From: an uncultured Clostridia bacterium | GTDB lineage: Bacteria; Bacillota; Clostridia; Lachnospirales; CAG-274 | Length of the DNA: 64,000 nucleotides | Direction: 5' to 3' | Assembly: GCA_947627425.1 (NCBI GenBank) | Contig: CANQVZ010000006.1 | Coordinates: 1 to 64,000 of the forward strand | Shown here: piece after piece, positions 20,620-30,168 of the stretch | How the letters are laid out: each line of letters opens with the position of its first letter | How positions within the stretch are numbered: position 1 is the stretch's first letter | Notes under the pieces: generated by a model | What the model saw: the letters and a program-made list of their open reading frames with translations, nothing else | The model's database searches: none | Told to the model about the DNA's origin: nothing | Position numbers and translations under genes: made by a program

Positions 20620-20646
20620 GGGATGCGTTTTCACATCCCTTGGTTT
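20620..20646 (+). terminator. Hairpin (terminator-like or IS-associated)
   Basis: CCAAGGGATGcgttttcaCATCCCTTGG. Confidence 0.4.
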
Positions 20647-20649
20647 GTA

Positions 20650-20695
20650 GAAAAAGTCTAGCAAAGACTAGGCTTTTTCTTAAATTTATGGTATA
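20650..20695 (+). mobile_element. Solo IS1182-like end (relic)
   Basis: gaaaaagtctagcaaagactaggctttttcttaaatttatggtataa matches the reverse complement of the IS end at ~84-131; no transposase follows. Confidence 0.5.
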
Positions 20696-20770
20696 AAAGT
20701 ACGATGACCGAAGGCAATGTAGGATTAATGCTTTTAAGCATTATGCATTATCTTATGTGGAGGTATTAGT

Positions 20771-21157
20771 GTGTTTCAGAAAATACAAAAGTTATTAGTA
20801 TGCATATGTGTGATACTAATGATAGTTTTAGATGTATTTATAGATTCAATACTGCACAAACATGGTTATATGGCAGTCAGTCAAGATTCAGATCACGCCG
20901 TAATACTCCCACTATATATCATACTTATAATTATATTGGCAAATACTGCAGTAATAGATGTTTTATTTAAAAAAAATATCCTGAAATTTGCAAAAAAATA
21001 CTGAACACAGAAATTATAATAGGGCTCATAATATACCTGTTGTATCTGATTATCATGTTATATATATGTATAAAATCAGATGTCTTTTTTGAGTTATTGC
21101 ATAGTTATGTAAATGATCCTTTTACATTTGTTGGAAATGTGCTTTCAATTATAGATT
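20771..21157 (+). other. Small membrane protein ORF with possible -1 frameshift extension
   Basis: 77-aa hydrophobic ORF (20771..21004) stops right after GCA AAA AAA TAC TGA. The -1 frame is open from 20971 to about 21157 and encodes another hydrophobic segment (LNTEIIIGLIIYLLYLIIMLYICIKSDVFFELLHSYVNDPFTFVGNVLSIID). Confidence 0.4.
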
Positions 21158-21280
21158 AGTTACTCGGTTTTGTGAGCCGATCAATGATTATGGCGAGCAT
21201 TGCTCGCCTGCAAAAATTATAAACAATGATAAACACGCAAAAAGAGCTGCAAAATTGCAGCTCTTTTATAATGCGATATT

Positions 21281-21844
21281 TTACTTATTCACTCTTCCGA
21301 GATATTCGCCTGTGGCGGTATCTACCTTTATTATCTCGCCTGCATTGATGAAAAGAGGCACCATAACGGTTGCGCCCGTTTCAACAACGGCGGGCTTTGT
21401 TGCGCCTGTAGCCGTATCGCCCTTGAAGCCCGGCTCTGTGTCGGTTATTTCAAGCTCTACTGCTATAGGAGGCTCTATACCGAATACCTTGCCCTGATAG
21501 CTGAGCACCTTTACAGCCTCGTTTTCCTTAACGAACTTAAGAGTGTCGCCTATTTCCGATGCGGGGATAGGTATCTGGTCGTAGCTCTCAACATCCATGA
21601 AGTAGTAAAGCTCTCCGTCGTTGTAGAGATAAGACATATCCTTTCTGTCTATATGAGCCCTTGGCATCTTCTCGGTGGGTCTGAAGGTCTTTTCAACCAC
21701 AGCTCCCGATACAAGATTCTTTAACTTAGTTCTTACAAAGGCAGCGCCTTTTCCCGGCTTAACATGCTGGAATTCTATTATCTGATAGATATTGCCTTCG
21801 TATTCCATAGTAACACCGTTTCTGAATTCACCGGCAGAAATCAT
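21281..21844 (-). CDS. efp: Elongation factor P
   Basis: [43 protein letters not shown]... typical EF-P. Confidence 0.97.
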   Translation of the reverse strand: MISAGEFRNGVTMEYEGNIYQIIEFQHVKPGKGAAFVRTKLKNLVSGAVVEKTFRPTEKMPRAHIDRKDMSYLYNDGELYYFMDVESYDQIPIPASEIGDTLKFVKENEAVKVLSYQGKVFGIEPPIAVELEITDTEPGFKGDTATGATKPAVVETGATVMVPLFINAGEIIKVDTATGEYLGRVNK

Positions 21845-21970
21845 AAAATTGTTCCTCCTTAAATATTTATAAACAAAACTATATATACTATCATACCTTA
21901 TATTGGCGAAAAAAGCAATATTTTTTTTCAATAAAAAGCCAAATTCGGAAAAAAACAGTTTTTCCGACCT

Positions 21971-23350
21971 TTATATTTTATCCTTGCCCGCAAGCTTTTC
22001 GCCCAGCTTAACTATATCTCCCGCGCCCATAGTTATGAGCATATCTCCCGGAACGCAATTTTCAACGACATATTTTTCGGCATTTTCAAAGCTGCCGCAG
22101 TACACGCCGTTTCCTCCGAGCTTTACTATCCTGTCAGCAAGGTCTCTGCTGTGCACAAGCCCCGTATCCTTCTCCCTTGAGGCGTATATATCCACTATAA
22201 CGGCTGTGTCAGCCTGCGAGAGCACCCTTGCGAAGTCGTCCAGAAGCTCGTATGTTCTGGTGTAGGTGTGCGGCTGAAATACAATGCAGAGCTTTCCTAT
22301 GTCGCCCGCCCTTGCGCTCTTTATTGTGGCGTCTATCTCCGTGGGATGATGGGCATAGTCGTCTATTATCTTAACGCCGTTGAAGCTGCCCTTGTACTGG
22401 AAACGCCTGTCCGTACCGTGATAATTGGCTATTCCTCTAGATATAGCCTCCGTGTCTATGCCGTAGAGATAGGCAAGAGCAAAGGCGGCAAGAGAATTGT
22501 AAACATTGTGCTCGCCGGGAATGGAGAGCGTTATGCGCGTTATATCCTCGCCCCTGTGCATGACGGTGTATGAGCCGTGTCCCATGGAGTCATACTCCAC
22601 ATCCTTGGCGTACCAGTCGGCGTTTTCGTCCCTGCCATAGGTCTCGTATGGACACTTTATGCCGTCGATGACCTCGGCAAGCCTCGGTATCTCCTTGTTT
22701 ATGACCAGCATACCGTCCTCGGGAAGCCTTTTGGCAAAGCTGTTGAAGGAGCGGTAAATATTGTCCAGATTTTTGAAGTAGTCGACATGGTCAAGGTCTA
22801 CATTCAGTATAATGGCGGAGTGGGGATTGAACTTGAGGAAGCTGTCACAGTATTCGCAGCTTTCAAGCACAAAATAGTCCTCCTTGCCCACCTTGTAGTT
22901 GCCGCCTATGCTCGGCAGCATACCGCCTATTGATACGGTAGGTTCCTTGCCTGCGGCAAGCATTATTTCGGTCACCATTGATGAAGTGGTGGTCTTGCCG
23001 TGAGTTCCCGCTATGGAAATGGGACGCTTGTATTCAAGCATGAGCATGCCCACAAGCTCGGCTCTGTCTATCACGGTCGCCTGCGACGCTCTTGCGGCTG
23101 CAAGCTCGGGGTTGTCCTCCCTTATTGCCGCAGTGTATACCACAAGCTCTATGTCGTCCGTAATATTTTCCGCCTTTTGCCCTATGCTTACCTTTATTCC
23201 CATGTCCGCAAGGTTGTCCGTCACCTTTGTTTTTGTTCCGTCCGAGCCGGATATTACCTTCCCCTTGCTCAGAAGTATCTCGGCAAGGCTGGACATACTT
23301 ATGCCGCCTATGCCTATGAAGTGTACTCTCTTAAAATCCTTAAGCAACAT
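21971..23350 (-). CDS. murC: UDP-N-acetylmuramate--L-alanine ligase
   Basis: HFIGIGGISMSSLAEIL, Mur ligase GTHGKTTTSSM, DDYAHHPTEI. Confidence 0.97.
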   Translation of the reverse strand: MLLKDFKRVHFIGIGGISMSSLAEILLSKGKVISGSDGTKTKVTDNLADMGIKVSIGQKAENITDDIELVVYTAAIREDNPELAAARASQATVIDRAELVGMLMLEYKRPISIAGTHGKTTTSSMVTEIMLAAGKEPTVSIGGMLPSIGGNYKVGKEDYFVLESCEYCDSFLKFNPHSAIILNVDLDHVDYFKNLDNIYRSFNSFAKRLPEDGMLVINKEIPRLAEVIDGIKCPYETYGRDENADWYAKDVEYDSMGHGSYTVMHRGEDITRITLSIPGEHNVYNSLAAFALAYLYGIDTEAISRGIANYHGTDRRFQYKGSFNGVKIIDDYAHHPTEIDATIKSARAGDIGKLCIVFQPHTYTRTYELLDDFARVLSQADTAVIVDIYASREKDTGLVHSRDLADRIVKLGGNGVYCGSFENAEKYVVENCVPGDMLITMGAGDIVKLGEKLAGKDKI

Positions 23351-23386
23351 CGGATCTATCCCCTTTTAAAAATATTTTTGTTCATT

Positions 23387-24100
23387 TTATTCGGCAGAGT
23401 CTATAAGCGCCTCCGCAAGCCTTGTCATATCCTCTATGGTATACTGTCTGTTTATGGATTCAAGCGTATAGCCTATGCCGTCCTTGTACCACATGAGCTG
23501 CTGCATGGTCAGTATTTCTGTCGTGGAGTTGCCGTATCTTATGACGATATTTCCTTCCTCCTCCGACCTTTTGGTGCTTTCCGATATTTCGGCGTCCTCG
23601 CTTGTATAGTATAAGCCTCTGTCGTTGTATACGGTATCTATGTCGCCTATACTTCCCGTTTTGATGTTTACAGTCGGGAGCATGGCGTCATACTCCTCCT
23701 CGGACATCGCCTTTGCATATACATATAATCTTTCGCCGCTTGTCACCTTGTTTGCAAGGTAGCTGTACCTTATGCCTCCGTCCATCTCGTCATATCGGCT
23801 GAGATTGAACTGCTCCGTTATGCTCTTGGACTGTATAACTCCGTTAAGTCCCAGCGCGCCGAGCTCCTCTGCCGAAGGCAGCTCGCCCGCCTCTATCTCC
23901 GAGACCTCCGCCTCCTTGGGTTCTTCTCTTTGATATGTTACACTTCCTTGAGAGTCTTCGCTTATTATGCTGCTGTGGTCTGTTCTGTCCTGCTTAAACG
24001 CGGATATTATAAGCGCGCACACGAGTATGACAACAAGCAGGGCTATAAGAACGATAACATTTTTGTTTTTCTTTATTATTTTATCGATATCCTTATTCAT
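23387..24100 (-). CDS. Membrane-anchored hypothetical protein
   Basis: Start MNKDIDKIIKKNKNVIVLIALLVVILVCALIISAF; single TM then extracellular domain; no family recognised. Confidence 0.6.
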   Translation of the reverse strand: MNKDIDKIIKKNKNVIVLIALLVVILVCALIISAFKQDRTDHSSIISEDSQGSVTYQREEPKEAEVSEIEAGELPSAEELGALGLNGVIQSKSITEQFNLSRYDEMDGGIRYSYLANKVTSGERLYVYAKAMSEEEYDAMLPTVNIKTGSIGDIDTVYNDRGLYYTSEDAEISESTKRSEEEGNIVIRYGNSTTEILTMQQLMWYKDGIGYTLESINRQYTIEDMTRLAEALIDSAE

Positions 24101-24230
24101 TTCATTTGTTCCTTTCATATTGTCTTTTAATAAGTATACCACAAATATCCACGGTTGAAAATACCAAAGTAATACAAATTTTATAATTACATACAATAAA
24201 ATATAGACAAATCTGTAAAGGAAGGTAAAA

Positions 24231-25193
24231 ATGACGAGCTGTGTGATAAGAAAAATGAATGAGGTGTACTCCGTTTATATTGAAAAGGGAGATATATATT
24301 CAAGACGGCTTTACAGCGGAGAGTGGAGCGAGGCAAGGACTATAGCCTGCAGCGTGATGGGAGGCTTCTCTGTTGTTAGAGAGCCCTTCGGTGCGCCCGC
24401 CGTGATCTATAGGAACAAAAGAGGAGGTCTTATGCTTGCGGGTGTGGGTATGCGGGAGCGCTGCATATCGGACAGCGTGGGAGATATGTATAAAAGCGTT
24501 TATTTGGAGATGATAAAAAACAGCGAAGGCGTAAGGATAATATATAACAGAGGTTATACCGACTCATGCTTTATTGCCGAGCAGCACAGGGGCGCAGACA
24601 TCACATGGTCATATCCCTGCATAATAGACTCTCACGAGGGCGGCAGCATGACAAGGCTCATAAATCTGGGAGGCAACTGTATACTGTTCTATACCAAGAA
24701 TGTGCCGGAGCATCAGCTGGGCTACAGAGAGATAGGCGGCGGCATAGGGAGCTTTAAAATGGTGTATGCCACAGGCTATAGGATAAAGGATTATTCCGTT
24801 GCGCTCACGCAGGATGAGCTGAATGTATGCGCAGTTATATCCACGGGCAGGATAAACAGGCTCATATATATCAGAAAGGATGCGCACGGTATATCAAAGC
24901 CTATCATAATAGGCGAGGGCATTATAAACGGCTGTCAGATCTCGCTTTGCCGCAGCAAGCCCACGGTTGTATTTTCAACGCCCAAGGGAAATAATATACT
25001 CACCTCCTATGACAACGGCTACAGCTTCAAAAGAGTGTCAAAAAGCGAAGTCTTTCCGTTTGATAAAATACCGCTGATAGACTACATGGCGCAGTATTCC
25101 GACGGCTTTTCGGCAACGGAGCTTGTGACCTGCTCGCACCTGCCTTATGATATAAAATATTGTCCCTTCATAAAGGAGCTGTCCTCAATTTAA
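24231..25193 (+). CDS. Hypothetical 320-aa protein, beta-propeller-like character
   Basis: Continuous ORF with repeated beta-strand-like segments (RKMNEVYSVYIEKGDIYSRRLYSGEWSEA); no recognised family. Confidence 0.55.
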   Translation: MTSCVIRKMNEVYSVYIEKGDIYSRRLYSGEWSEARTIACSVMGGFSVVREPFGAPAVIYRNKRGGLMLAGVGMRERCISDSVGDMYKSVYLEMIKNSEGVRIIYNRGYTDSCFIAEQHRGADITWSYPCIIDSHEGGSMTRLINLGGNCILFYTKNVPEHQLGYREIGGGIGSFKMVYATGYRIKDYSVALTQDELNVCAVISTGRINRLIYIRKDAHGISKPIIIGEGIINGCQISLCRSKPTVVFSTPKGNNILTSYDNGYSFKRVSKSEVFPFDKIPLIDYMAQYSDGFSATELVTCSHLPYDIKYCPFIKELSSI

Positions 25194-25261
25194 ACTCCCT
25201 CTTGTAAAAAGAGTATATTTGTTGTAAAATTAAGTAAATACATATAAGGAGATAAATACAC

Positions 25262-26023
25262 ATGAAAACAGTTGAAAATGCGTCTGTCGTTTCAATGGCA
25301 AATCTGACGGACGATGTGTACGACATTACGATACACTGCCCCGAAATAGCCTCATGGGCAAAGGCGGGACAGTTTGTGGAGCTTTATCCCGACAACGGAG
25401 CCAATCTGCTTGCGCGCCCCATAAGCATATGCGGCATGGATGCCGAAAAGGGCGATATCAGGCTTGTGTTCCGTGTAGTGGGAAAGGGCACGGAGCTTTT
25501 TTCAAGGCTTGGCACGGGAGATAAAATAAGAGTGCTGGGACCCTGCGGCAACGGCTTCAACTTGAAGGATGGCAGCGCTGTGCTTGTGGGCGGCGGCATA
25601 GGCGTGCCCCCTCTGCTTGAGACCTGCCGACAGCTGAAGGGTGACAAAACCGTCGTTCTGGGCTTCAGAGACAAGTCAAGTGTCATACTTTGCGATGAAT
25701 TCAAGGCTCTGGGCGCAAGGGTGTATATTGCAACCGACGACGGCTCGCTCGGCTTTAAGGGCAATGTTGTAGAGCTTATGAAAAGCGAGGGCATAACGGG
25801 CGATATGATATATTCCTGCGGGCCTAAGATCATGCTGGAGGCTCTTTCGGACTATGCGGAGGAACGCGGTATAGCTTGTCAGGTGTCTTTGGAGGAAAGA
25901 ATGGCTTGCGGTATAGGCGCGTGCGTGGGCTGTGTTGTCAAAATAAAGGACGGCGACGGCTGGACGCATAAAAAGGTATGCAAGGACGGTCCCGTATTTG
26001 ACAGCAGGGAGGTGATCTGGTGA
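25262..26023 (+). CDS. pyrK: Dihydroorotate dehydrogenase electron transfer subunit
   Basis: FAD/NAD oxidoreductase fold with C-terminal 2Fe-2S cysteines (MACGIGACVGCVVKIK...HKKVCKDGPVF). Confidence 0.95.
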   Translation: MKTVENASVVSMANLTDDVYDITIHCPEIASWAKAGQFVELYPDNGANLLARPISICGMDAEKGDIRLVFRVVGKGTELFSRLGTGDKIRVLGPCGNGFNLKDGSAVLVGGGIGVPPLLETCRQLKGDKTVVLGFRDKSSVILCDEFKALGARVYIATDDGSLGFKGNVVELMKSEGITGDMIYSCGPKIMLEALSDYAEERGIACQVSLEERMACGIGACVGCVVKIKDGDGWTHKKVCKDGPVFDSREVIW

Positions 26024-26925
26024 TGAAAACCGAGGTCAATATATGCGGTGTTACGCTTAAAAATCCCGTTATGACAGCTTCGGGCACATTCGGCAGCGGA
26101 AGGGAATATTCCGAGTTCATAGACCTCAACAGGCTTGGTGCCGTTGTGGTCAAGGGTGTTGCGGATAAGCCGTGGCAGGGCAATCCTGCTCCCAGAATAG
26201 CCGAGGTCTATGGAGGTATGCTCAATTCAGTGGGCTTGCAGAACCCCGGCGTGGATTGGTTCATGGAAAACGATATACCGTTTTTAAGACAGTTCGACAC
26301 CAAAATAATTGTTAATGTGTGCGGACATTCTGTTGATGAATATGTAAATGTTGTCAGAAAGCTAAGAGGCGCGGATGTGGATATGCTGGAGCTGAATATT
26401 TCATGCCCCAATGTGAGCGAGGGCGGCATGGCATTCGGCACCGATCCCGTTATGGTGAAAAAGGTGGTCAGCGCAGTCAAGAGGGAGGCGGACAAGCCCC
26501 TTATAGTAAAGCTAAGCCCCAATGTTACCGACATCACTCTTACCGCAAAGGCTGCCGAGGAGGGCGGAGCGGATGCCTTGAGCCTTATAAATACTCTCAC
26601 GGGCATGAAGATAGATATTTACAGACGACAGCCCGTGCTTAGCAGAAAGATAGGCGGCATGAGCGGTCCCGCAGTCAAGCCTGTAGCGCTCAGGATGGTG
26701 TATGAGGTGTGCAGGGCTGTAGACCTGCCCGTTATAGGCATGGGCGGCATATCAAATGCCGAGGACGCCCTTGAGTTTATAATGGCTGGAGCCGTGGGAG
26801 TGTCCATAGGCACGGCAAACTTTATAAATCCTACCGCCACCGTAGACACTATAGACGGCATAGAGGAATATATGAGAAAATACAATGTAGAGGATATAAA
26901 CGAGCTAAGGGGGATAATAGAATGA
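26020..26925 (+). CDS. pyrD: Dihydroorotate dehydrogenase B catalytic subunit
   Basis: NPVMTASGTFGSGREY, LELNISCPNVSEGGMAFG, IGMGGISNAEDALEFIMAGA. Confidence 0.96.
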   Translation: MMKTEVNICGVTLKNPVMTASGTFGSGREYSEFIDLNRLGAVVVKGVADKPWQGNPAPRIAEVYGGMLNSVGLQNPGVDWFMENDIPFLRQFDTKIIVNVCGHSVDEYVNVVRKLRGADVDMLELNISCPNVSEGGMAFGTDPVMVKKVVSAVKREADKPLIVKLSPNVTDITLTAKAAEEGGADALSLINTLTGMKIDIYRRQPVLSRKIGGMSGPAVKPVALRMVYEVCRAVDLPVIGMGGISNAEDALEFIMAGAVGVSIGTANFINPTATVDTIDGIEEYMRKYNVEDINELRGIIE

Positions 26926-27665
26926 AAAAAATAGTTTGCTTGATTTTAAGTGTTATAATGGCGCTTTGTGCTCTGACGGGCTGCGGCAAAAAGGCGGATA
27001 CGGAGCTTATCGCCGCCGCATCGGAGCTTAAAGCACGGTGCGAGGAGCTTGCGTCATACATCGATTCGGGACTTGCTCAGGGCTATATCACCGAGGAGGA
27101 CAAAAATGTATTCACATCTTATGCCGACAGAATAGATGAGATAATAAAGGGCGAGGGCGAAGAGGCCACAATGGAGGAGCTTGAAAACATAAAGGACGAG
27201 CTGGCAGCAATGGCTTCAAAGTGTGCCGCGCCCAATGAAGTGGTGGATTCCTTTGTGGACGATGCCTCAGACGAAGAAAACGCAGCCGCGGAGGGCGAGG
27301 ACAGCGGAATAATGGACAATGAAAATGCCGACGATGCCGGCACCGATGCCGTAAGCGGAGAGGGCGCGCCGTCATCATCAGAGGAGGATAAGCCTGCGCC
27401 TACGCTCAGCAATGATTTCAATAAGCTCATAAACGACTTTATGGAGCTTCAGAACGAGGCGTCGCGTAAGGTGGATATGGGCGATATAAGCATGGACGAT
27501 TACACGGCTCTGCTTGAAGCGGGTACGGATCTTGCGGCATTGAAGGAGCAAGCCGAGGCAAACGGCGAAACGGACGAAATAAAGCAGAAGACTGTGGATG
27601 TGAAATCTACTATCCATAATATAGCCGACAAAATGGGTTCTTCACTTGCGGATAACTTTAAATAA
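26922..27665 (+). CDS. Acidic lipoprotein, function unknown
   Basis: Lipobox-like VIMALCALTGCGKKA; acidic low-complexity linker. Confidence 0.65.
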   Translation: MKKIVCLILSVIMALCALTGCGKKADTELIAAASELKARCEELASYIDSGLAQGYITEEDKNVFTSYADRIDEIIKGEGEEATMEELENIKDELAAMASKCAAPNEVVDSFVDDASDEENAAAEGEDSGIMDNENADDAGTDAVSGEGAPSSSEEDKPAPTLSNDFNKLINDFMELQNEASRKVDMGDISMDDYTALLEAGTDLAALKEQAEANGETDEIKQKTVDVKSTIHNIADKMGSSLADNFK

Positions 27666-27667
27666 GG

Positions 27668-28522
27668 GTGAGCCCTATGGACGGTCTGCTTGTTGTGAAC
27701 GGCTTTCTCAAAAGTCGTAAGTTTGATGAAATATATATGTGGCTGGGCTCTGCTTTTGAAAAGAGAGGTCACGGCATAAGGGTCTGCAACAATATTGAGC
27801 TGTCGTTGACAAGCGAGGACATAAGCGCCGATTTTGTGATATTCTGGGATAAGGATATCGTGCTTGCAAGACGGCTCGAAGCAATGGGCTTGAGGCTTTT
27901 CAACACATCGCGCGCCATAGAGCTTTGCGATAACAAGGCGCTCACATACACAGCGCTTTACGGAAAGCTTCCCATGCCGAGGACAATAGCTGCGCCCATG
28001 ACCTACAGAAACATAGGCTACAGCGACACGGCGTTTGTGTATGACGCCATAGAAATATTGGGTATTCCTCTTGTCATAAAGGAATGCTTCGGATCCTTCG
28101 GCGCGCAGGTCTATCTTGCGGAAACGGCAGAGCAGGCGGAGAAAATAATAAAAAACACCTCCGAGCCTCTTATTTTGCAGGAATTTATATCGGAGAGCAG
28201 GGGCAGGGATATAAGGCTTAATGTTGTGGGAGGCGAGGTCATAGCCTCTATGCTGAGGTATAACGATAACGACTTCAGAGCCAATATAACAAACGGCGGT
28301 AAAATGCAGAACTACACGCCCACGTCGGAGGAAAAGGACATTGCTGTGAAGGCGTGCAAGGAGCTGGGGCTTGACTTCGGCGGAGTGGATATACTTTTTT
28401 CCGATAGGGGTCCGCTTTTGTGCGAGGTCAACTCTAACGCCCATTTCAAAAATATATATGACTGTACGGGCATAAACGCCGCGGAATATATATGTGAATA
28501 TGTAGAAAAGTGCGTAAAATAA
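27668..28522 (+). CDS. RimK/LysX-like ATP-grasp protein
   Basis: Motifs IPLVIKECFGSFGAQVYL, LILQEFISESRGRDIRLNVVGGEVIASMLR, LLCEVNSNAHFKN. Confidence 0.85.
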   Translation: MSPMDGLLVVNGFLKSRKFDEIYMWLGSAFEKRGHGIRVCNNIELSLTSEDISADFVIFWDKDIVLARRLEAMGLRLFNTSRAIELCDNKALTYTALYGKLPMPRTIAAPMTYRNIGYSDTAFVYDAIEILGIPLVIKECFGSFGAQVYLAETAEQAEKIIKNTSEPLILQEFISESRGRDIRLNVVGGEVIASMLRYNDNDFRANITNGGKMQNYTPTSEEKDIAVKACKELGLDFGGVDILFSDRGPLLCEVNSNAHFKNIYDCTGINAAEYICEYVEKCVK

Positions 28523-28523
28523 A

Positions 28524-28550
28524 AACGGGTCAAAAACCCGTTTTTATTTG
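28524..28550 (+). terminator. Terminator-like hairpin
   Basis: AAAACGGGTcaaaaACCCGTTTTT. Confidence 0.75.
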
Positions 28551-28590
28551 TTGATAAAATATGAATATTGAAAAGCTAATAATCAAATGG

Positions 28591-28760
28591 CAAGACTTGC
28601 AAGCAAGTCTTGTACCCTACCACCATTTCGTCACAAAGCAAGCTTTGTTTGAAATGGTCCCCCTCCCCTGAAAGGGGAGGCAAGATTAAGAAAGTTGATC
28701 TCTGCCTCTCGGCTCCCCCCTTTGGGGGAGCTGTCAACTCGTAGAGTTGACTGAGGGGGA
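28591..28760 (+). repeat. Dispersed structured intergenic repeat, copy B
   Basis: caagacttgcaagcaagtcttgtaccctaccaccatttcg...gtcaactcgtagagttgactgaggggg. Confidence 0.85.
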
Positions 28761-28788
28761 TTATTTTAAAAAAGAATTATAAATCTTA

Positions 28789-30156
28789 TTACTCGAAATA
28801 TTTTTCTATCGCTTGCCCTATTTTAAGCGCCATCTCCCTTTGTCCGCTCTCGCTTATAAGATAAGCGTATTCCTCGGGATTTGACATATAGCCCGTTTCT
28901 ATAAGCACTGCGGGGCAGGCGGAAACTCTTGTGAGCGCCAGATTGTTCTTTTCATAGGGCGCGCCCATGCTTTGGCTTATTTTCTCCACGAATGCCGTTG
29001 TGGAATCATATGTATAGAGATCAAGAGTACCCTTTAATGCTCCGAAGTTCTCCCATTCGTTCCTGGAATTGCAGTGAACGGATACCGAAATGTCGGGCAT
29101 TGCCTCGTTTATAATTGCCGTTCTTGTGCCCAGGGCAACATATGTATCGTCCGTCCTTGTGAGTATTACCTCCGCGCCCTTACCTGTAAGGTAGTCCTTG
29201 AGATAATTTGTTATGTTGAGAGTCACAGTCTTTTCATATATATTTCCCAGACCGAGCGTTCCCACATCCTCTCCGCCGTGTCCTGCATCGAGCACTATCC
29301 TTGCACCCTTGAGAGAGCCTTTTTCAACGGCGGATTTTTCGTTGAATATTATCCTCATTTTTCCGTTTTCAAACACGGGCTTGTAGCCTATGTATTTTCC
29401 CGGCTCGCTGAAATAGAGAGTATATGCGGGGCTTGCCTTTGCGCCGAAGCTCTCGCACTTTATGCCCTTGAATACGGTGGGGTCGGGGTTTGCAAAATCT
29501 CTGCCTATTGAATCGTAGAGTATTATCTTTATGCCGTCTGGCATGAGGGCTATGGCGTATTCCGTCGCTCTGTCCATGTCAAAAACCAGCTCGTTGTTGT
29601 CATATGTAAGCGATCTTATGTTGTTTGTGCCGTATGCCTTGGAGGTTTTGTCAACCGCGCTTTTGTAGAGATAAGCATAGTTGGCAGTCCTGTAATACTC
29701 CGAATTTTCGCCCGTTATGTACACAAGCGTACCCTTTACATAGGGCGTTATAAGGTCGTCGTTTGCCTCGTCGGGTCTTGACCTTACCGTGGGATTGTCC
29801 ATATTCACCTCGCCCACGAATGTTATGGGCTTGAAGCTGTCCGTATATTCTCCCGAAGCCGAAGAGCTTTTTCTGTTTATGGTATAGCTCTTTTTGCTTG
29901 TCGTGTTGTCAAAGCTAAACACATTTGCGCCCTCATGAAGCGCAACATAACAGCTGAAAAAGCCGTCTTTTGTGACCTCTATCTTATTTCCGTTTATGTA
30001 TAGCGGATATGCGGGGTCGCAATAGCCCGCAAGACTGTATGCATCCGCGGATGTAGTCATATTGTCCGTGACATAGTTCATTTTGATCTCGGCGCTTGCC
30101 TTTGTGCCGAATAAAAGCGTGAACAAAAGCGCCGTTAAAAGCATTGTTTTTTTCAT
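28789..30156 (-). CDS. N-acetylmuramoyl-L-alanine amidase (Amidase_3), secreted
   Basis: Signal peptide; IVLDAGHGGEDVGTLG, ILTRTDDTYVALGTRTAIIN, SVHCNS, VLIETGYMSNPEE. Confidence 0.93.
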   Translation of the reverse strand: MKKTMLLTALLFTLLFGTKASAEIKMNYVTDNMTTSADAYSLAGYCDPAYPLYINGNKIEVTKDGFFSCYVALHEGANVFSFDNTTSKKSYTINRKSSSASGEYTDSFKPITFVGEVNMDNPTVRSRPDEANDDLITPYVKGTLVYITGENSEYYRTANYAYLYKSAVDKTSKAYGTNNIRSLTYDNNELVFDMDRATEYAIALMPDGIKIILYDSIGRDFANPDPTVFKGIKCESFGAKASPAYTLYFSEPGKYIGYKPVFENGKMRIIFNEKSAVEKGSLKGARIVLDAGHGGEDVGTLGLGNIYEKTVTLNITNYLKDYLTGKGAEVILTRTDDTYVALGTRTAIINEAMPDISVSVHCNSRNEWENFGALKGTLDLYTYDSTTAFVEKISQSMGAPYEKNNLALTRVSACPAVLIETGYMSNPEEYAYLISESGQREMALKIGQAIEKYFE

Positions 30157-30168
30157 TTCTTTTCTCCT

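Noticed and set aside
27500-28444. 314-aa antisense ORF spanning the lipoprotein and ATP-grasp genes
   Set aside because: Opposes two coherent sense genes; His/Tyr/Arg-rich composition typical of antisense translation.
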